From Bradyrhizobium sp. LLZ17 (lineage in GTDB: Bacteria; Pseudomonadota; Alphaproteobacteria; Rhizobiales; Xanthobacteraceae): a stretch of 64,000 nt of DNA. Positions 8,097-17,337 of the stretch are shown here, piece after piece. Location of the stretch: NCBI RefSeq assembly GCF_041200145.1, contig NZ_CP165734.1, forward strand, positions 3,162,001 to 3,226,000, written 5' to 3'. How positions within the stretch are numbered: position 1 is the stretch's first letter; each line of letters opens with the position of its first letter. Made by a program: the position numbers and the translations under genes. Under the pieces are notes generated by a model. It made no database searches, was not told the DNA's origin, and saw only the letters and a list, made by a program, of their open reading frames with translations.

Positions 8097-9264
8097 GCGT
8101 ATCGGGACCATTGCCGCCGCCCTCGCTCGGGCTCAGGCGGAACTGATGAATCCCGAGAAGACTTTGACCGCAATCATCCGCTCGCCGTTCCCGCGGGAGG
8201 AGGACCGAACCTTTCGCTATGCTTCGCTCGCGAGCGGACTGGACATGGTTCGCAAGACCTTGGGCCGGCAGGAAATCGCAACGATCCAGACCACGCGCAT
8301 CGAGGCGTCCACCGGCACCATTCACCTTACCACCCTGCTCGCCCACGCCTCCGGCGAATGGATCTCCTCGGACTGGCCGGTCTGCGCACTCAAGGACGTC
8401 GAGGCGCCGCACCGCATGGGCGCGGCGCTGACCTACGCCAGGCGCTATGCCCTGTTCGCGCTGGTCGGAATTGCCGGCGAGGATGATCTCGACGCGCCCG
8501 ACGCGGTGGCCGGCCCGACGGCCGCGGCGCCGCAGGCAGCCTCAGGCGCCAAAGCCAGGCCCGCCAAGGGCGTTCTCAACCGCGCGCCGGTACTGGGACC
8601 GCCAGAGTCCGCGGAGCTCCGGGCGCGGCTGTTGCGCCAGCTCGCAGCGCTGCCCGACGATGATCTGCTCGCCTGGGCCAAGGCCAGCCTGCCGCTCAAG
8701 AACACCCTGCTGGCGGCGGACGCCCGGATCGTCGAGGCCGCCTATCAGAGCAAGCTTGAGGACGCCGCTCGTCCCGCGGTCGGCCTGGCAGACCAAGCGG
8801 CAGCAGCGGAACGAGAGCCGGGCCTGGCGGGAGCGCCGCTCCCGGCGGCCGCAGCGGACACCGAGGTCGCGCTGCAGCCGTCGCTGTCGGTGGCCGAAGG
8901 AGACGGGCTCGCCCATCCCAAGGAGCCGCCCCGCAAGCGCAGCAAGGCGCACGTGTTGTTTGTCCGCGGACAGTCCTGCCTGGTCTGCCAGCGAACCCCA
9001 TGCGATGCCCACCATCTGAAATTTGCTCAGCCCAAGGCTCTCGGCCGCAAGGTCAGCGACGAGTTCACGGTTCCTTTGTGCCGCGGCCACCATCAGGAGC
9101 TGCACCGGCACGGCAACGAGCGCGCTTGGTGGTCCAACCTGCAGATCTCGCCCCTGCCTATCGCGCAAGAGCTGTGGGCGGCAAGTCCGGTGCACGATCA
9201 AACCACCGCCGCAATCGCGATCGTGGCTTCCTCCACGCATCCTGGTTCGGAGGCCTTACCATGA
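8080..9264 (+). CDS. ERF-family single-strand annealing protein with HNH-like tail
   Basis: The 394-aa product begins at ATG 8080 inside the exonuclease gene. Residues ~1-145 form an ERF domain ([47 protein letters not shown] and EDD), the phage annealing family. Residues ~150-280 are an Ala/Pro-rich linker. Residues ~284-394 hold a Cys/His-rich module ([16 protein letters not shown] ... [14 protein letters not shown]) resembling the HNH/DUF968-type domains of phages. A fused zinc-binding, possibly nuclease, tail is unusual for ERF proteins. Its stop overlaps the next start (ATGATGA). Two dead copies of parts of this gene lie at 1438-1702 and 3025-3556. Confidence 0.87.
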   Translation: MHQCSERIGTIAAALARAQAELMNPEKTLTAIIRSPFPREEDRTFRYASLASGLDMVRKTLGRQEIATIQTTRIEASTGTIHLTTLLAHASGEWISSDWPVCALKDVEAPHRMGAALTYARRYALFALVGIAGEDDLDAPDAVAGPTAAAPQAASGAKARPAKGVLNRAPVLGPPESAELRARLLRQLAALPDDDLLAWAKASLPLKNTLLAADARIVEAAYQSKLEDAARPAVGLADQAAAAEREPGLAGAPLPAAAADTEVALQPSLSVAEGDGLAHPKEPPRKRSKAHVLFVRGQSCLVCQRTPCDAHHLKFAQPKALGRKVSDEFTVPLCRGHHQELHRHGNERAWWSNLQISPLPIAQELWAASPVHDQTTAAIAIVASSTHPGSEALP

Positions 9265-9839
9265 TGAACGCGCCATTCCCGACCGCGCACCAGCTCACCG
9301 CGACTGCGCTGCCGGTCGAGTTCGAGGCCTTAACGGCATCGCCGTTGCTGCTGCCGGGCGAAAGCCTCGAGCACTACGAGATGCTGCGGCAAGCGATCTT
9401 CGCCGACCTCGCACCGCGATCCGTCATTGAATGGCTGCTCGCCATCGATATCGCCGAACTGTCCTGGGAGATCCAACGCTATCGCCTGTTACGCCACAAG
9501 CTTCTTGAGAGCTATCGCCAAAAGGCAATTGAGGCCGCGTTACGGCGCATCGACATGATCCGGATCGCTCCGGAATTCCAAGGCGAGGCGGAGTACTACA
9601 CGCTGCAAAACGCCCTGAGCTGGCGGATTGATCCTGTTGCGAGAACCGAAATCGACACGCGCCTTGCTGCCCATGGCTTCGATCAGCTTGCCATCAGCAC
9701 CGAAGTCTATGTGCAGGCGCGCGAGATGTTCGTGCTGTTCGAAGGTCTGCTCAATGCCGCACAAACCAAACGCATGCTGCTGCTTCGCGAAATTCGGAAC
9801 GTGCGCCTCGCGGCTGGACCAGCAGGTTTGCGGCGCTGA
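9261..9839 (+). CDS. Unknown protein, third gene of the recombination operon
   Basis: The start overlaps the ERF stop, so it is translationally coupled to it. The 192-aa product is mostly helical and rich in charged residues ([40 protein letters not shown]). It has no signal peptide, membrane segment or catalytic motif that I recognise. The context suggests a DNA-processing accessory of the YqaJ-ERF system, but this is inference only. The gene ends 5 bp from the 3' end of the convergent aldose epimerase pseudogene. Confidence 0.72.
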   Translation: MMNAPFPTAHQLTATALPVEFEALTASPLLLPGESLEHYEMLRQAIFADLAPRSVIEWLLAIDIAELSWEIQRYRLLRHKLLESYRQKAIEAALRRIDMIRIAPEFQGEAEYYTLQNALSWRIDPVARTEIDTRLAAHGFDQLAISTEVYVQAREMFVLFEGLLNAAQTKRMLLLREIRNVRLAAGPAGLRR

Positions 9840-9843
9840 GAGA

Positions 9844-10729
9844 TCAAACTGGCGCTCCCGGCCCGACCACAACCCGAAACGAGAGCGTCTCCTCCCCGCC
9901 TGGCGCAATATGCATCAAACCCGGCTTATCGCTGAACTCGCCGTCGAAGCCGGCGGGGCTCGCAAAGTCGCGCCAGGGCTCGATGCAGAGGAACGGCGCG
10001 CCCGTTGGTTTTGACCAGACGCCGAGCTCGCGAAAGCCGGACCAGGATATTCCAGCCACGGCCCCTGCCCAGCCGCATAGCGGATAGAAGTGCTGTTGAT
10101 GCGATCGAAGATGACGGCATCGTCGGTGAACAGGGATTCGGACAGGGGAAGCACCGCGCCTTTGACGGGGCTCGGCTCCGTTGCCCCACGCAATAGCCCA
10201 CCGTGAACACGACGAACCGGAAAGGACTCCGCGTTGGCAAAGGTCAGCGCGTAGCTTTCCTTCGGTGTTCCGGGCTGAAGCGGCCAGTTGAAGGCGGGAT
10301 GGCCGCCGACCGAAGCCGGCAACGTCTCCTCGCCTGTGTTGACGATTCTGAGCGCCACATCGAGACCGGCTTCCTCGAGTGTGTAGGTCACGACCAGCCG
10401 GAACGCGAACGGATAGAGCGCGCGCGTCGCTTCGCTGTCTTTAAGCACCAGCATGCAACGGTTCTCGCCACATTCCGCCCAGGCAAAGCGGCTGTCGCGC
10501 GCAAAACCGTGCTGGGTCATCCGGTACGTCTGGCCCCCGTGCCGCAACTCGTCATTGGCGAGACGCCCCACGATCGGAAACAGCAGCGGCGCATGACGTG
10601 GCCAGACCGGGCCCGCCTGCCAGATGAATTCGAAGCGGGCAGCATCTTTGAGCGAGCACAGCTCAGCCCCTTGGGCCTTGTGGTCGCGGTGAGTCCGCCG
10701 CTTCGGATCGTATGGGTGTCGTCGGTCAT
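9844..10729 (-). pseudogene. Aldose 1-epimerase family protein, two frameshifts
   Basis: Three minus-strand frames must be joined to give a whole protein: MTDDTHTIRSGGLTAT; then KAQGAELCSLKDAARFEFIW through GGHPAFNWPLQPGT to GPWLE; then GISWSGFRELGVWSKPTGAP and FLCIEPWRDFASPAGFDGEF. The two breaks lie near 10683-10690 and 10045-10052 and each look like one lost base. The pieces match the galactose mutarotase-like (YeaD/LacX-type) epimerase family, with GGHPAFNWP near the active site. It lies 38 bp downstream of the UDP-glucuronate epimerase gene on the same strand. Sequencing error is an alternative to true decay. Confidence 0.82.
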
Positions 10730-10767
10730 AACCCATTATCTCGGGTAAGCTTGGGCAAAAGACGGTC

Positions 10768-11790
10768 CTAGGTGTGATAGACCCGATACCACGACACGAA
10801 GAGCGCGATGCCGTCCTCGATCGAGGTCGAGGGCCGGAAATCAATCTCGCGCGCGAGATCATCGACGTCGGCGTAGGTGGCATAGACGTCGCCGGGCTGC
10901 ATCGGCAGCAGTTCCTTCGTCGCAGTCCGACCCAATTCCTTCTCCAGCAGCGTCACGATCTTGTTCAACTCCTCGGGCTGATTGTTCCCGATGTTGAAGA
11001 CGCGCCAGGGCGCGGCGCTCGCGCCCGGATCAGGTGCGGCGTCGGCCGCCTTAGGGATGCCTTGCGGCGGATGGTCGAGCAGCTTGACGACGGCCTTAGC
11101 GACGTCGTCGACATAGGTGAAATCGCGGCGCATATCGCCGCCATTGAACAGCTTAATCGGCCGCCCCTCGGAGATCGCCTTGGTGAAGCCGAAGATTGCC
11201 ATGTCGGGCCGGCCCCAGGGACCGTAGACCGTGAAGAACCTCAAGCCGGTTGCCGGCAAGCGATAGAGATGGCTGTAGGCATGGGCCATCAGCTCGTTGG
11301 ACTTCTTCGTTGCAGCGTACAGGCTGACGGGATGATCGACATTGTCGTGGACGGAAAACGGCATTTTGGTATTGGCGCCGTAGACTGACGATGACGAGGC
11401 GAACAGCAAGTGCTTGCAGCCGTTGTGCCGACAACCCTCGAGCACGTTCATGAAACCTTCGAGGTTGGAATCGACATAGGCCCGCGGATTGTCAATCGAA
11501 TAGCGCACGCCGGCTTGCGCTGCGAGATGCACCACCTTCTCGAAGTGATGGGTCTCGAACAGCTGCGCTATGCCGGCTCGATCAGCGAGATCGAGCTTCA
11601 CAAATGAAAATCTCGGGTCGTTCTTGAGAAGGTCGAGCCGCGCGAGCTTCAGCGCGGGATCATAGTAGGTGTTGAGATTATCGAGCCCGATCACGGGCAC
11701 GCCCGCCTGCAGCAGGATCTGTGCGACGTGGAAGCCAATGAAACCGGCGGCGCCGGTCACCAGGATTGCGGGAGGTTGGGTCTTTTGCAT
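10768..11790 (-). CDS. UDP-glucuronate 4-epimerase (NAD-dependent SDR)
   Basis: The 340-aa protein has the Rossmann motif GAAGFIG at about residues 13-19, the SSSSVYGANTKMPF block, and the catalytic Tyr-x3-Lys in SLYAATKKSNE. This set, with RFFTVYGPWGRPDMA, is typical of the UDP-glucuronate 4-epimerase branch (LpsL/GalA-like) rather than GalE. It would turn UDP-glucuronate, made by the Ugd enzyme encoded at 20.5-21.9 kb, into UDP-galacturonate for surface polysaccharide. A Pro/Ala-rich insertion (AADAAPDPGASAAP) before WRVFNIGN is seen. The broken mutarotase gene follows it. Confidence 0.9.
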   Translation of the reverse strand: MQKTQPPAILVTGAAGFIGFHVAQILLQAGVPVIGLDNLNTYYDPALKLARLDLLKNDPRFSFVKLDLADRAGIAQLFETHHFEKVVHLAAQAGVRYSIDNPRAYVDSNLEGFMNVLEGCRHNGCKHLLFASSSSVYGANTKMPFSVHDNVDHPVSLYAATKKSNELMAHAYSHLYRLPATGLRFFTVYGPWGRPDMAIFGFTKAISEGRPIKLFNGGDMRRDFTYVDDVAKAVVKLLDHPPQGIPKAADAAPDPGASAAPWRVFNIGNNQPEELNKIVTLLEKELGRTATKELLPMQPGDVYATYADVDDLAREIDFRPSTSIEDGIALFVSWYRVYHT

Positions 11791-11926
11791 TCACCTTTTC
11801 CGCTTTGGAGCCGCGGGAGCGTACGCGCCGAGCTAGAACAGCGACATCACAAAATTTGTCAATATGGCACCCTTACGCGTCCAGGACGGCACGAATTGAA
11901 GAGTCGGCTGACTGAGAGCTTTGAAA

Positions 11927-13873
11927 TCAATCGCGGGGAAAAAGCTTCTCCTGATACTGCACCCAAGCCGCAAGACGCTCCGGTACCTCTCCAACTGCCC
12001 TGGCCATTTCCAAGGCTATATTACGTGTTTCCGCCGGATCTTGGTTAAGGTCAAAAACCGATATTCGGTTTCTGGCCAGATTAAATATAAACTTCAAATT
12101 GTCCTCTTTGTATCCTGCAATCATTTCACTATTGGCGGCCATGAAATAAACTCGTGGAGACCGCTTGATCGCAAACATACTACGTCCTTGCCAAGCTGGA
12201 GGCGCTTCAACCTTTAGGATATCCAAGATTGTGGGAGCTAAATCGACAAGGCCGCCCGGCCGTTGATTGCGCTCTTCTCGAAAAAGGCTCGGATTGAGCA
12301 GCAGCAATGGTATGTGCACTTCCTCTTCGAACACGCTGTTTCCGTGCACCTGGGTACCGTGTTGACCGAAAGCCTCGCCATGATCGCCAACGATGACAAC
12401 AAGCGTGTCACCTGAAAGACCATGTTCGCGAAGGTGTTCGAAAAGTTTGCCTATTGCCGCGTCGGTTGAGTGGAGAGCATTTAAGTATCGATTAAGATTG
12501 GGCGTAGTGTTGGAGAATTCCAATTGCTCGCCGCGCGAAAAGTATGGCCAGTGGGTGTTGCCAGTCCACAACATGCCGAAAAAAGGACCGCCTCTGCCAT
12601 CTCCAATCCAATCATCTAAGGCCGCGGTAGTGCACCGATCGTCAACACTATCCAAATTGGGCCAAGCGGCTGTACTGCCTGAAAAAGCAGGTGCATCACA
12701 GGAAATAGTATTCATGTCTGACAAGACATCGAAACCGCGACCAACCAAAAACTTGTCGACGTTCTGGAATTTAAAGTCGCCCGACATGAAGAACGCGGTG
12801 CGATACCCGGCCTCCTTAAGCCAGCTACTCAACGTCACGAGCCGACCATTTCCAATCCGTGAAATCTCCGTCTCGTAGGAGAATAGGGGATAGCGGGAAG
12901 CCAAGATCGAAAAAAGTGACTTTGTCGACATTGGCGTATGCGCATAGAAGTTTTCGAAAGCAATTCCCTTGGCGCGAGCGTTTGTCAGCTGAGGAGTTAC
13001 TTCTTCAGGCATTCTGGTTTTGTCAAATTGACTCCGACCAATTGAATATTCGGCTCCGACAGATTCCATCACAACTAGAATGATGTTCTTCACCCGCCGG
13101 CTTTCATTATATCGCGCGTTAGTCGGCTCGGCGCCGGCGTTGATCCGGAAGTCCGTGTCCGAAAAGCTGGATGGTAAAGTTGAGAGCGTATTGGTATCGC
13201 CCGCCCATGCGGTGGTTAGTAGTTCCACAAGCGGATTTGCAATTTCCCGATAGTTGCTTTCTTCAGCGCGCACCCACACGCGCCCGTGAATGAGATATCC
13301 AACTATGAAAAGTAAACTAAGACCGATTATAGAACGAGATAATCGGTAGCCCCACATTCGATGAAGCAAAATCTTGAGAACGCGCTGTGCTACAATCAGC
13401 AGAAAAAATGACCAAACAACAAGCAACAGAATAGAAAAATCCAGGTTCGAAGCGATTGCAGATCGAGAAGTAAAACTGCGGAAAAGATCCGCGTAGTAGA
13501 GCCATTGATAGGTCAACGAGCCACCGATCACTTCGAGAGCTCGGGAATTGATACAAAAGAGCAGACCCATCAGCCCCGCAAAGACATAGTAAATCCCAAG
13601 AACAACCCGTTGGCTCCTAGGGCTTCGTCGCACGAAGTGGAGCGCCACAGCAGCTGACGCCGTGGCGCATGATACGGTCATTACATCGTAGTAACTCCGG
13701 TGAAGGGCCTCTCTAGCAATCCATCGAGCATCCCAGTAGGTCGTGATGGGATAGTAGGAGATCGTTCCTCTAATGAATACGGCAAGTGCACATAGGGCAA
13801 AGCCCATTGCCAAGATAGCAGTGTGCGTCTCCCGGATAACGAGATCCTGGTCGTCGTGTGAACGCCAACTCAT
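11927..13873 (-). CDS. LtaS/sulfatase-type membrane transferase
   Basis: ATG 13873 has an AAAGGAAAG ribosome binding site. The 648-aa product has about five N-terminal membrane helices (residues ~15-220). A large extracytoplasmic alkaline phosphatase/sulfatase fold follows: IILVVMESVGAEYS (first metal ligand), HTPMSTKSLFS (probable Thr/Ser nucleophile), and IVGDHGEAFGQHGTQVHGNS (second metal site). This is the layout of lipoteichoic acid synthases and of Gram-negative phosphoglycerol or phosphoethanolamine transferases. In this setting it could add a phospho-substituent to a periplasmic or surface glycan. The exact donor and acceptor cannot be read from sequence. Confidence 0.85.
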   Translation of the reverse strand: MSWRSHDDQDLVIRETHTAILAMGFALCALAVFIRGTISYYPITTYWDARWIAREALHRSYYDVMTVSCATASAAVALHFVRRSPRSQRVVLGIYYVFAGLMGLLFCINSRALEVIGGSLTYQWLYYADLFRSFTSRSAIASNLDFSILLLVVWSFFLLIVAQRVLKILLHRMWGYRLSRSIIGLSLLFIVGYLIHGRVWVRAEESNYREIANPLVELLTTAWAGDTNTLSTLPSSFSDTDFRINAGAEPTNARYNESRRVKNIILVVMESVGAEYSIGRSQFDKTRMPEEVTPQLTNARAKGIAFENFYAHTPMSTKSLFSILASRYPLFSYETEISRIGNGRLVTLSSWLKEAGYRTAFFMSGDFKFQNVDKFLVGRGFDVLSDMNTISCDAPAFSGSTAAWPNLDSVDDRCTTAALDDWIGDGRGGPFFGMLWTGNTHWPYFSRGEQLEFSNTTPNLNRYLNALHSTDAAIGKLFEHLREHGLSGDTLVVIVGDHGEAFGQHGTQVHGNSVFEEEVHIPLLLLNPSLFREERNQRPGGLVDLAPTILDILKVEAPPAWQGRSMFAIKRSPRVYFMAANSEMIAGYKEDNLKFIFNLARNRISVFDLNQDPAETRNIALEMARAVGEVPERLAAWVQYQEKLFPRD

Positions 13874-14601
13874 CGACTTTCCTTTTTCGGCGAAAATGAC
13901 GGACGTGAACGGATGCAAGAAGAGGGTGACTCGACAAACAATTGCGCTTGTACCTTCGTCATGTTCACCTGTTTGGACTGGAGTGACGATATACGTTTGG
14001 CAAGCTCAGAGTGCAGGCTCGTTTCGTCTTTCCTACCAAGCCACTAGCGCGATATGCAGGAGACCCGGCATCAAAGTTAAACGGCAAACCGACGTCGCCT
14101 CAGGGCATTCAGTCCGAAGGAAAGTTCCGCCAAATGTTCCGGTCGGCATTAAGCCAATCACAATCGCACTTTGCGACTAACAGCATCGCTCCTCGGCTCT
14201 GCAGAGACCTCTTAGTGCCGCAGCCCACCCCCGTCTTGGGCAAAGACGTAATCTACCATTGGTAACCATCTCAAGGCCAGGGGCCTGCAGTGCGCCGAGT
14301 CCCGTGTGGGTCAAAAGCAGCGCTACACGCCAAACTACACCCTCGTTCGGTCTGTCCCTGGCAGTCGACATAACACCCGTTCAAGCGACCTTCGCCTAAG
14401 CGGCGACTGGGTTTTCCCCGGCTTTTGGGGCCGCCACGAGTTACCCGATCCACGGCCGTTAGAGTGGCTTGGAAAATTTGGCTGAGCCAAGCCGCGCCAT
14501 CGCTGGATTGCCTTGTGACGCGGGTAGGTGGCCCGTTCCGAGCCGCGGAACTCAGATTGCGCGAGTTTGCGCTGACGCTTTGACAGCAACTGGCAGCCAC
14601 A
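13874..14601. other. No recognised gene (~730 bp)
   Basis: Both strands hold only short frames of unfamiliar composition. It separates the LtaS-like gene from the flavoenzyme/ATP-grasp operon. The promoter of the LtaS-like gene should lie just above 13873. Confidence 0.45.
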
Positions 14602-15891
14602 TCAACCGACAAGGGTCGCGATCCGATGCGGCCGTTGGAGATCACTGTGGGGGGATGCGCGCGCCGGGCGCCAGTAGCCCCATTGGTGGCCAGCAAGAAG
14701 GCCGGCCCGCGCCGATAGACAGCCCGAAACAACTCGCGCGCTGTATTCGGCACCTATGACGAAGCGAAAGAGCGGCCCGAAGCTCATCGCGGACGAGGGA
14801 CCAACAAAGTGAAGTCCCGATACCGACGCTTCGAAGCTGGCGTTCAGTTTTGGCGCCCGCCCGAGACGTTGGATCGCACACCGAAGATGCTCAGAGATGA
14901 ACGTCAGATTTGCAACATCGATATCGTAGCCGCTACCGGCGATGACATGGTCAACCACCAGCCGACGTTCACCCGCATCACTTGCAAAGCGCAGCTCCAG
15001 CGCCACACGTCCGGACACCTCGCGCGCATTGACGACAGCTACTCCGAGATGGATGGGCAACCGAGTTTCAACTCGGGGGCGGAGCCACCACGCCCCCTCT
15101 GCTGGCAGGTGGTCATTAACGAACTGAGTTCTCCATTTGGCGGGCACTCGATGCATCGCGCCCGGAAATTGGGTAAGTGCCTTGGCTTTTAGCCCGCGGC
15201 CCAGCCCTGAGATAGGCCAGCGCAGGCGTTCCCAAAGACTAGGTTCGAGTGAGGAGCGATCATGCCAGCGAACTGAACTCTCGCGTACGAGAAGCTGCGG
15301 CCGCGCGCCAGCTTCGCCCAGCAAGGCAGCCGCCTCGAGAGCTGACTGACCTGCCCCAATCACCGCAACATCGCGCCCTGTGAACGCAGCGAAGCTCTTA
15401 ACTCCGGACGTATGGACTGCAAGATCCGGCGGCAGGGATGCGAGCACGGGCGGAACATACGCAAAGCCTGACAACCCGGTTGCAACTACTACCCGATCCG
15501 CGACGAATCGTTCTCCGTCCGACAGAGAGATAACAAAACCGTCACCCTGCCGATCAACGTTCTCAACCTCGACGGGCTCGACCCAAGGCACATTGTGTTG
15601 CTGAAACCAGCGCCCGTACTCAGTAAAATTCGCGATCGAGCATGGCTCGAAAGTCTCAAGTCCGCGGGGCTCATTATAATCAGCAAAGGAATAGCCCGGC
15701 GCCGGAGTAGAAAGATTGGTGCCAAAACAGAAGGATTTCAGATAGCGCTCGCCGCCGGCCTCGGCGATATCCGACCAGAATCGCATCGGATGTCCGAAAA
15801 TGCGGCTTTCGAGCTTACGCGCCGAGAGATGTGCGGCGAGTGAAAGTCCATAAGGACCGGCTCCGATGATCGCGACGGCGACCCGGCTCAT
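14602..15891 (-). CDS. FAD/NAD(P)-dependent oxidoreductase (flavin monooxygenase-like)
   Basis: The start at 15891 overlaps the stop of the ATP-grasp gene (ATGA), so the two are translationally coupled. The 429-aa protein has two dinucleotide-binding motifs: VAIIGAGPYGLSLAAHL at residues 5-21 for FAD and DVAVIGAGQSALEAAALLGE in the middle for NAD(P)H. It ends with a GSGYDIDVANLTFIS block and a conserved C-terminal part. This is the arrangement of class B-type or ornithine N-hydroxylase-like flavoenzymes. Pairing with an ATP-grasp ligase suggests a small modification pathway: one enzyme makes an amide or ester, the other oxidises the product or substrate. The substrate is unknown. Confidence 0.82.
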   Translation of the reverse strand: MSRVAVAIIGAGPYGLSLAAHLSARKLESRIFGHPMRFWSDIAEAGGERYLKSFCFGTNLSTPAPGYSFADYNEPRGLETFEPCSIANFTEYGRWFQQHNVPWVEPVEVENVDRQGDGFVISLSDGERFVADRVVVATGLSGFAYVPPVLASLPPDLAVHTSGVKSFAAFTGRDVAVIGAGQSALEAAALLGEAGARPQLLVRESSVRWHDRSSLEPSLWERLRWPISGLGRGLKAKALTQFPGAMHRVPAKWRTQFVNDHLPAEGAWWLRPRVETRLPIHLGVAVVNAREVSGRVALELRFASDAGERRLVVDHVIAGSGYDIDVANLTFISEHLRCAIQRLGRAPKLNASFEASVSGLHFVGPSSAMSFGPLFRFVIGAEYSARVVSGCLSARAGLLAGHQWGYWRPARASPHSDLQRPHRIATLVG

Positions 15892-17234
15892 GGCAATTCC
15901 TGGATGGCTGGCTGTGGCGTCCAAGCCGAATCTAGCGCCGTCAAGCGCATGAATCGTGGTAAAGCCTTGAGGCCCAGATAGATTTGCGCGAGCGAATGGA
16001 TGATCCAAGGAATCGGATCGCTGCCGTCGGCGGCGTAATCGACCGTATCGGCCGCGTGCTTTTTAAGCCATGCATGCCAATGCCTGCGATCCTTATGCGA
16101 CATTCGCCTCGTGATAGTCTGGGCGAAAAGGAATGCGCGCAGGGCAGATCTATCGCAAAAGACAATTTGCTCATTATCCTGCACCTGCGCCTTCCCGACC
16201 GCTTCGCGCAAGAACGTGGTGTCCCCAACAGCGCCAAGGCATGCAAGGAACGGAAGCGGCATACCTCGGCGTATGTCCATCCCGATTTGATTAAACAGGC
16301 GTGGGTTAAAGTCTATGACCGCCCAACGGCCATCAAACATGACAAACTCGACCTCGAAAATTCCGAAATATTCCAACTCACGACAAAGCCGGCGAACTGC
16401 ATCGGAAAGCGCCGGGGCTGGTGGCAGCGATTCAAAGCAGAGACCAACTCCCATGGGCTGCGATCGCTGCAACACCTTGGTTGAGCTACGGGTAACGAAT
16501 AGCTCTCCCGTCCGGTCGATGAATCCTGTCACCGAATGCACACCCTCGTTCCCTACGCGGACAAATTGTTGCAGAATGGGCAAGTGGGAATCCGCGAAAA
16601 GTGAGTTATCAGCCGCCCGGACCCGCTCGCGCTCGACAAACCGTTGATATTTGCTCAACAGCTCGGTGCTCGAGTAGGCCACTATCCCCTTGTCGCTCCT
16701 TAGGCGGTGAACATGAGTGCGCGGCTTTATAAGGATCGGATAAGGTAGGTCTGGTGATAGCTTGGCGACGTCATCGATGTTTCGCGGATTCCAGCTCGGC
16801 AACACTGTGAGGCCGGCATTGATTGCAGCGTCCGCAAGAAGCTTCTTGTCAAGAATGCGCTGCATGGTCGCAGTGGATGGTTGATACAGACAAAAATCCC
16901 GAGCCAGAAGTGCAGCGTTCTCTGTATACATCCAGGCAGTTTCGTCCGACGTCGGTAGCAATATCTTGCCTTGATCGGCCACACCAATCGCAACAAGCCG
17001 CTCAAGAAACGGTTGGACCTTGCTTTCCGGCGGTGCGGAATAGACGCGTGCCGCGTGACGGGACCATGCCGCCGCGTCAAGGCGTTGGCTTGATAGGACG
17101 CCGACGTCAATGTTGTTGTTCACAAGATGGCGGACAGCAGCGATTGTTCCACCAAACGAAGCAGACGCTAGAAGCACTGAGAGATCTTTGTCCGAAATGC
17201 ACACTATACTAATCTTAAAATCGATAAGACGCAC
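15888..17234 (-). CDS. ATP-grasp ligase, substrate unknown
   Basis: The 448-aa reading from GTG 17234 starts with VRLIDFKISIVCISDKDLSV and has the ATP-grasp layout: an N-terminal Rossmann-like half (SFGGTIAAVRHLV), the nucleotide-binding lid (YPILIKPRTHVHRLRSDKG), and the metal-binding core FEVEFVMFDGRWAVIDFNPR followed by LFNQIG. It resembles the carbamoyl-phosphate-synthase-large-chain-like ATP-grasp proteins found in polysaccharide and natural product loci. The start is uncertain, with TTG 17282, GTG 17234 and a later GTG all possible and none having a strong ribosome binding site. It is the first gene of a two-gene operon with the flavoenzyme. A perfect hairpin lies ~85-105 bp upstream. 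Confidence 0.82.
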   Translation of the reverse strand: MRLIDFKISIVCISDKDLSVLLASASFGGTIAAVRHLVNNNIDVGVLSSQRLDAAAWSRHAARVYSAPPESKVQPFLERLVAIGVADQGKILLPTSDETAWMYTENAALLARDFCLYQPSTATMQRILDKKLLADAAINAGLTVLPSWNPRNIDDVAKLSPDLPYPILIKPRTHVHRLRSDKGIVAYSSTELLSKYQRFVERERVRAADNSLFADSHLPILQQFVRVGNEGVHSVTGFIDRTGELFVTRSSTKVLQRSQPMGVGLCFESLPPAPALSDAVRRLCRELEYFGIFEVEFVMFDGRWAVIDFNPRLFNQIGMDIRRGMPLPFLACLGAVGDTTFLREAVGKAQVQDNEQIVFCDRSALRAFLFAQTITRRMSHKDRRHWHAWLKKHAADTVDYAADGSDPIPWIIHSLAQIYLGLKALPRFMRLTALDSAWTPQPAIQELP

Positions 17235-17315
17235 GATCAGGCGGTCCTCAGAAAAGCCCGACGGCGCCCGTCGGACATTCAATTTGCATCGCGCGATCGA
17301 ACAGCACGGTCCGAG

Positions 17316-17337
17316 GCGGCGATGATATGATCGCCGC
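17316..17337. promoter_or_regulatory. Perfect 8-bp inverted repeat upstream of the ATP-grasp operon
   Basis: GCGGCGAT, a 6-base spacer, then ATCGCCGC form a perfect palindrome 82-103 bp upstream of the ATP-grasp start. No U-run follows on either strand, so an operator or leader hairpin is more likely than a terminator. Function not shown. Confidence 0.4.
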
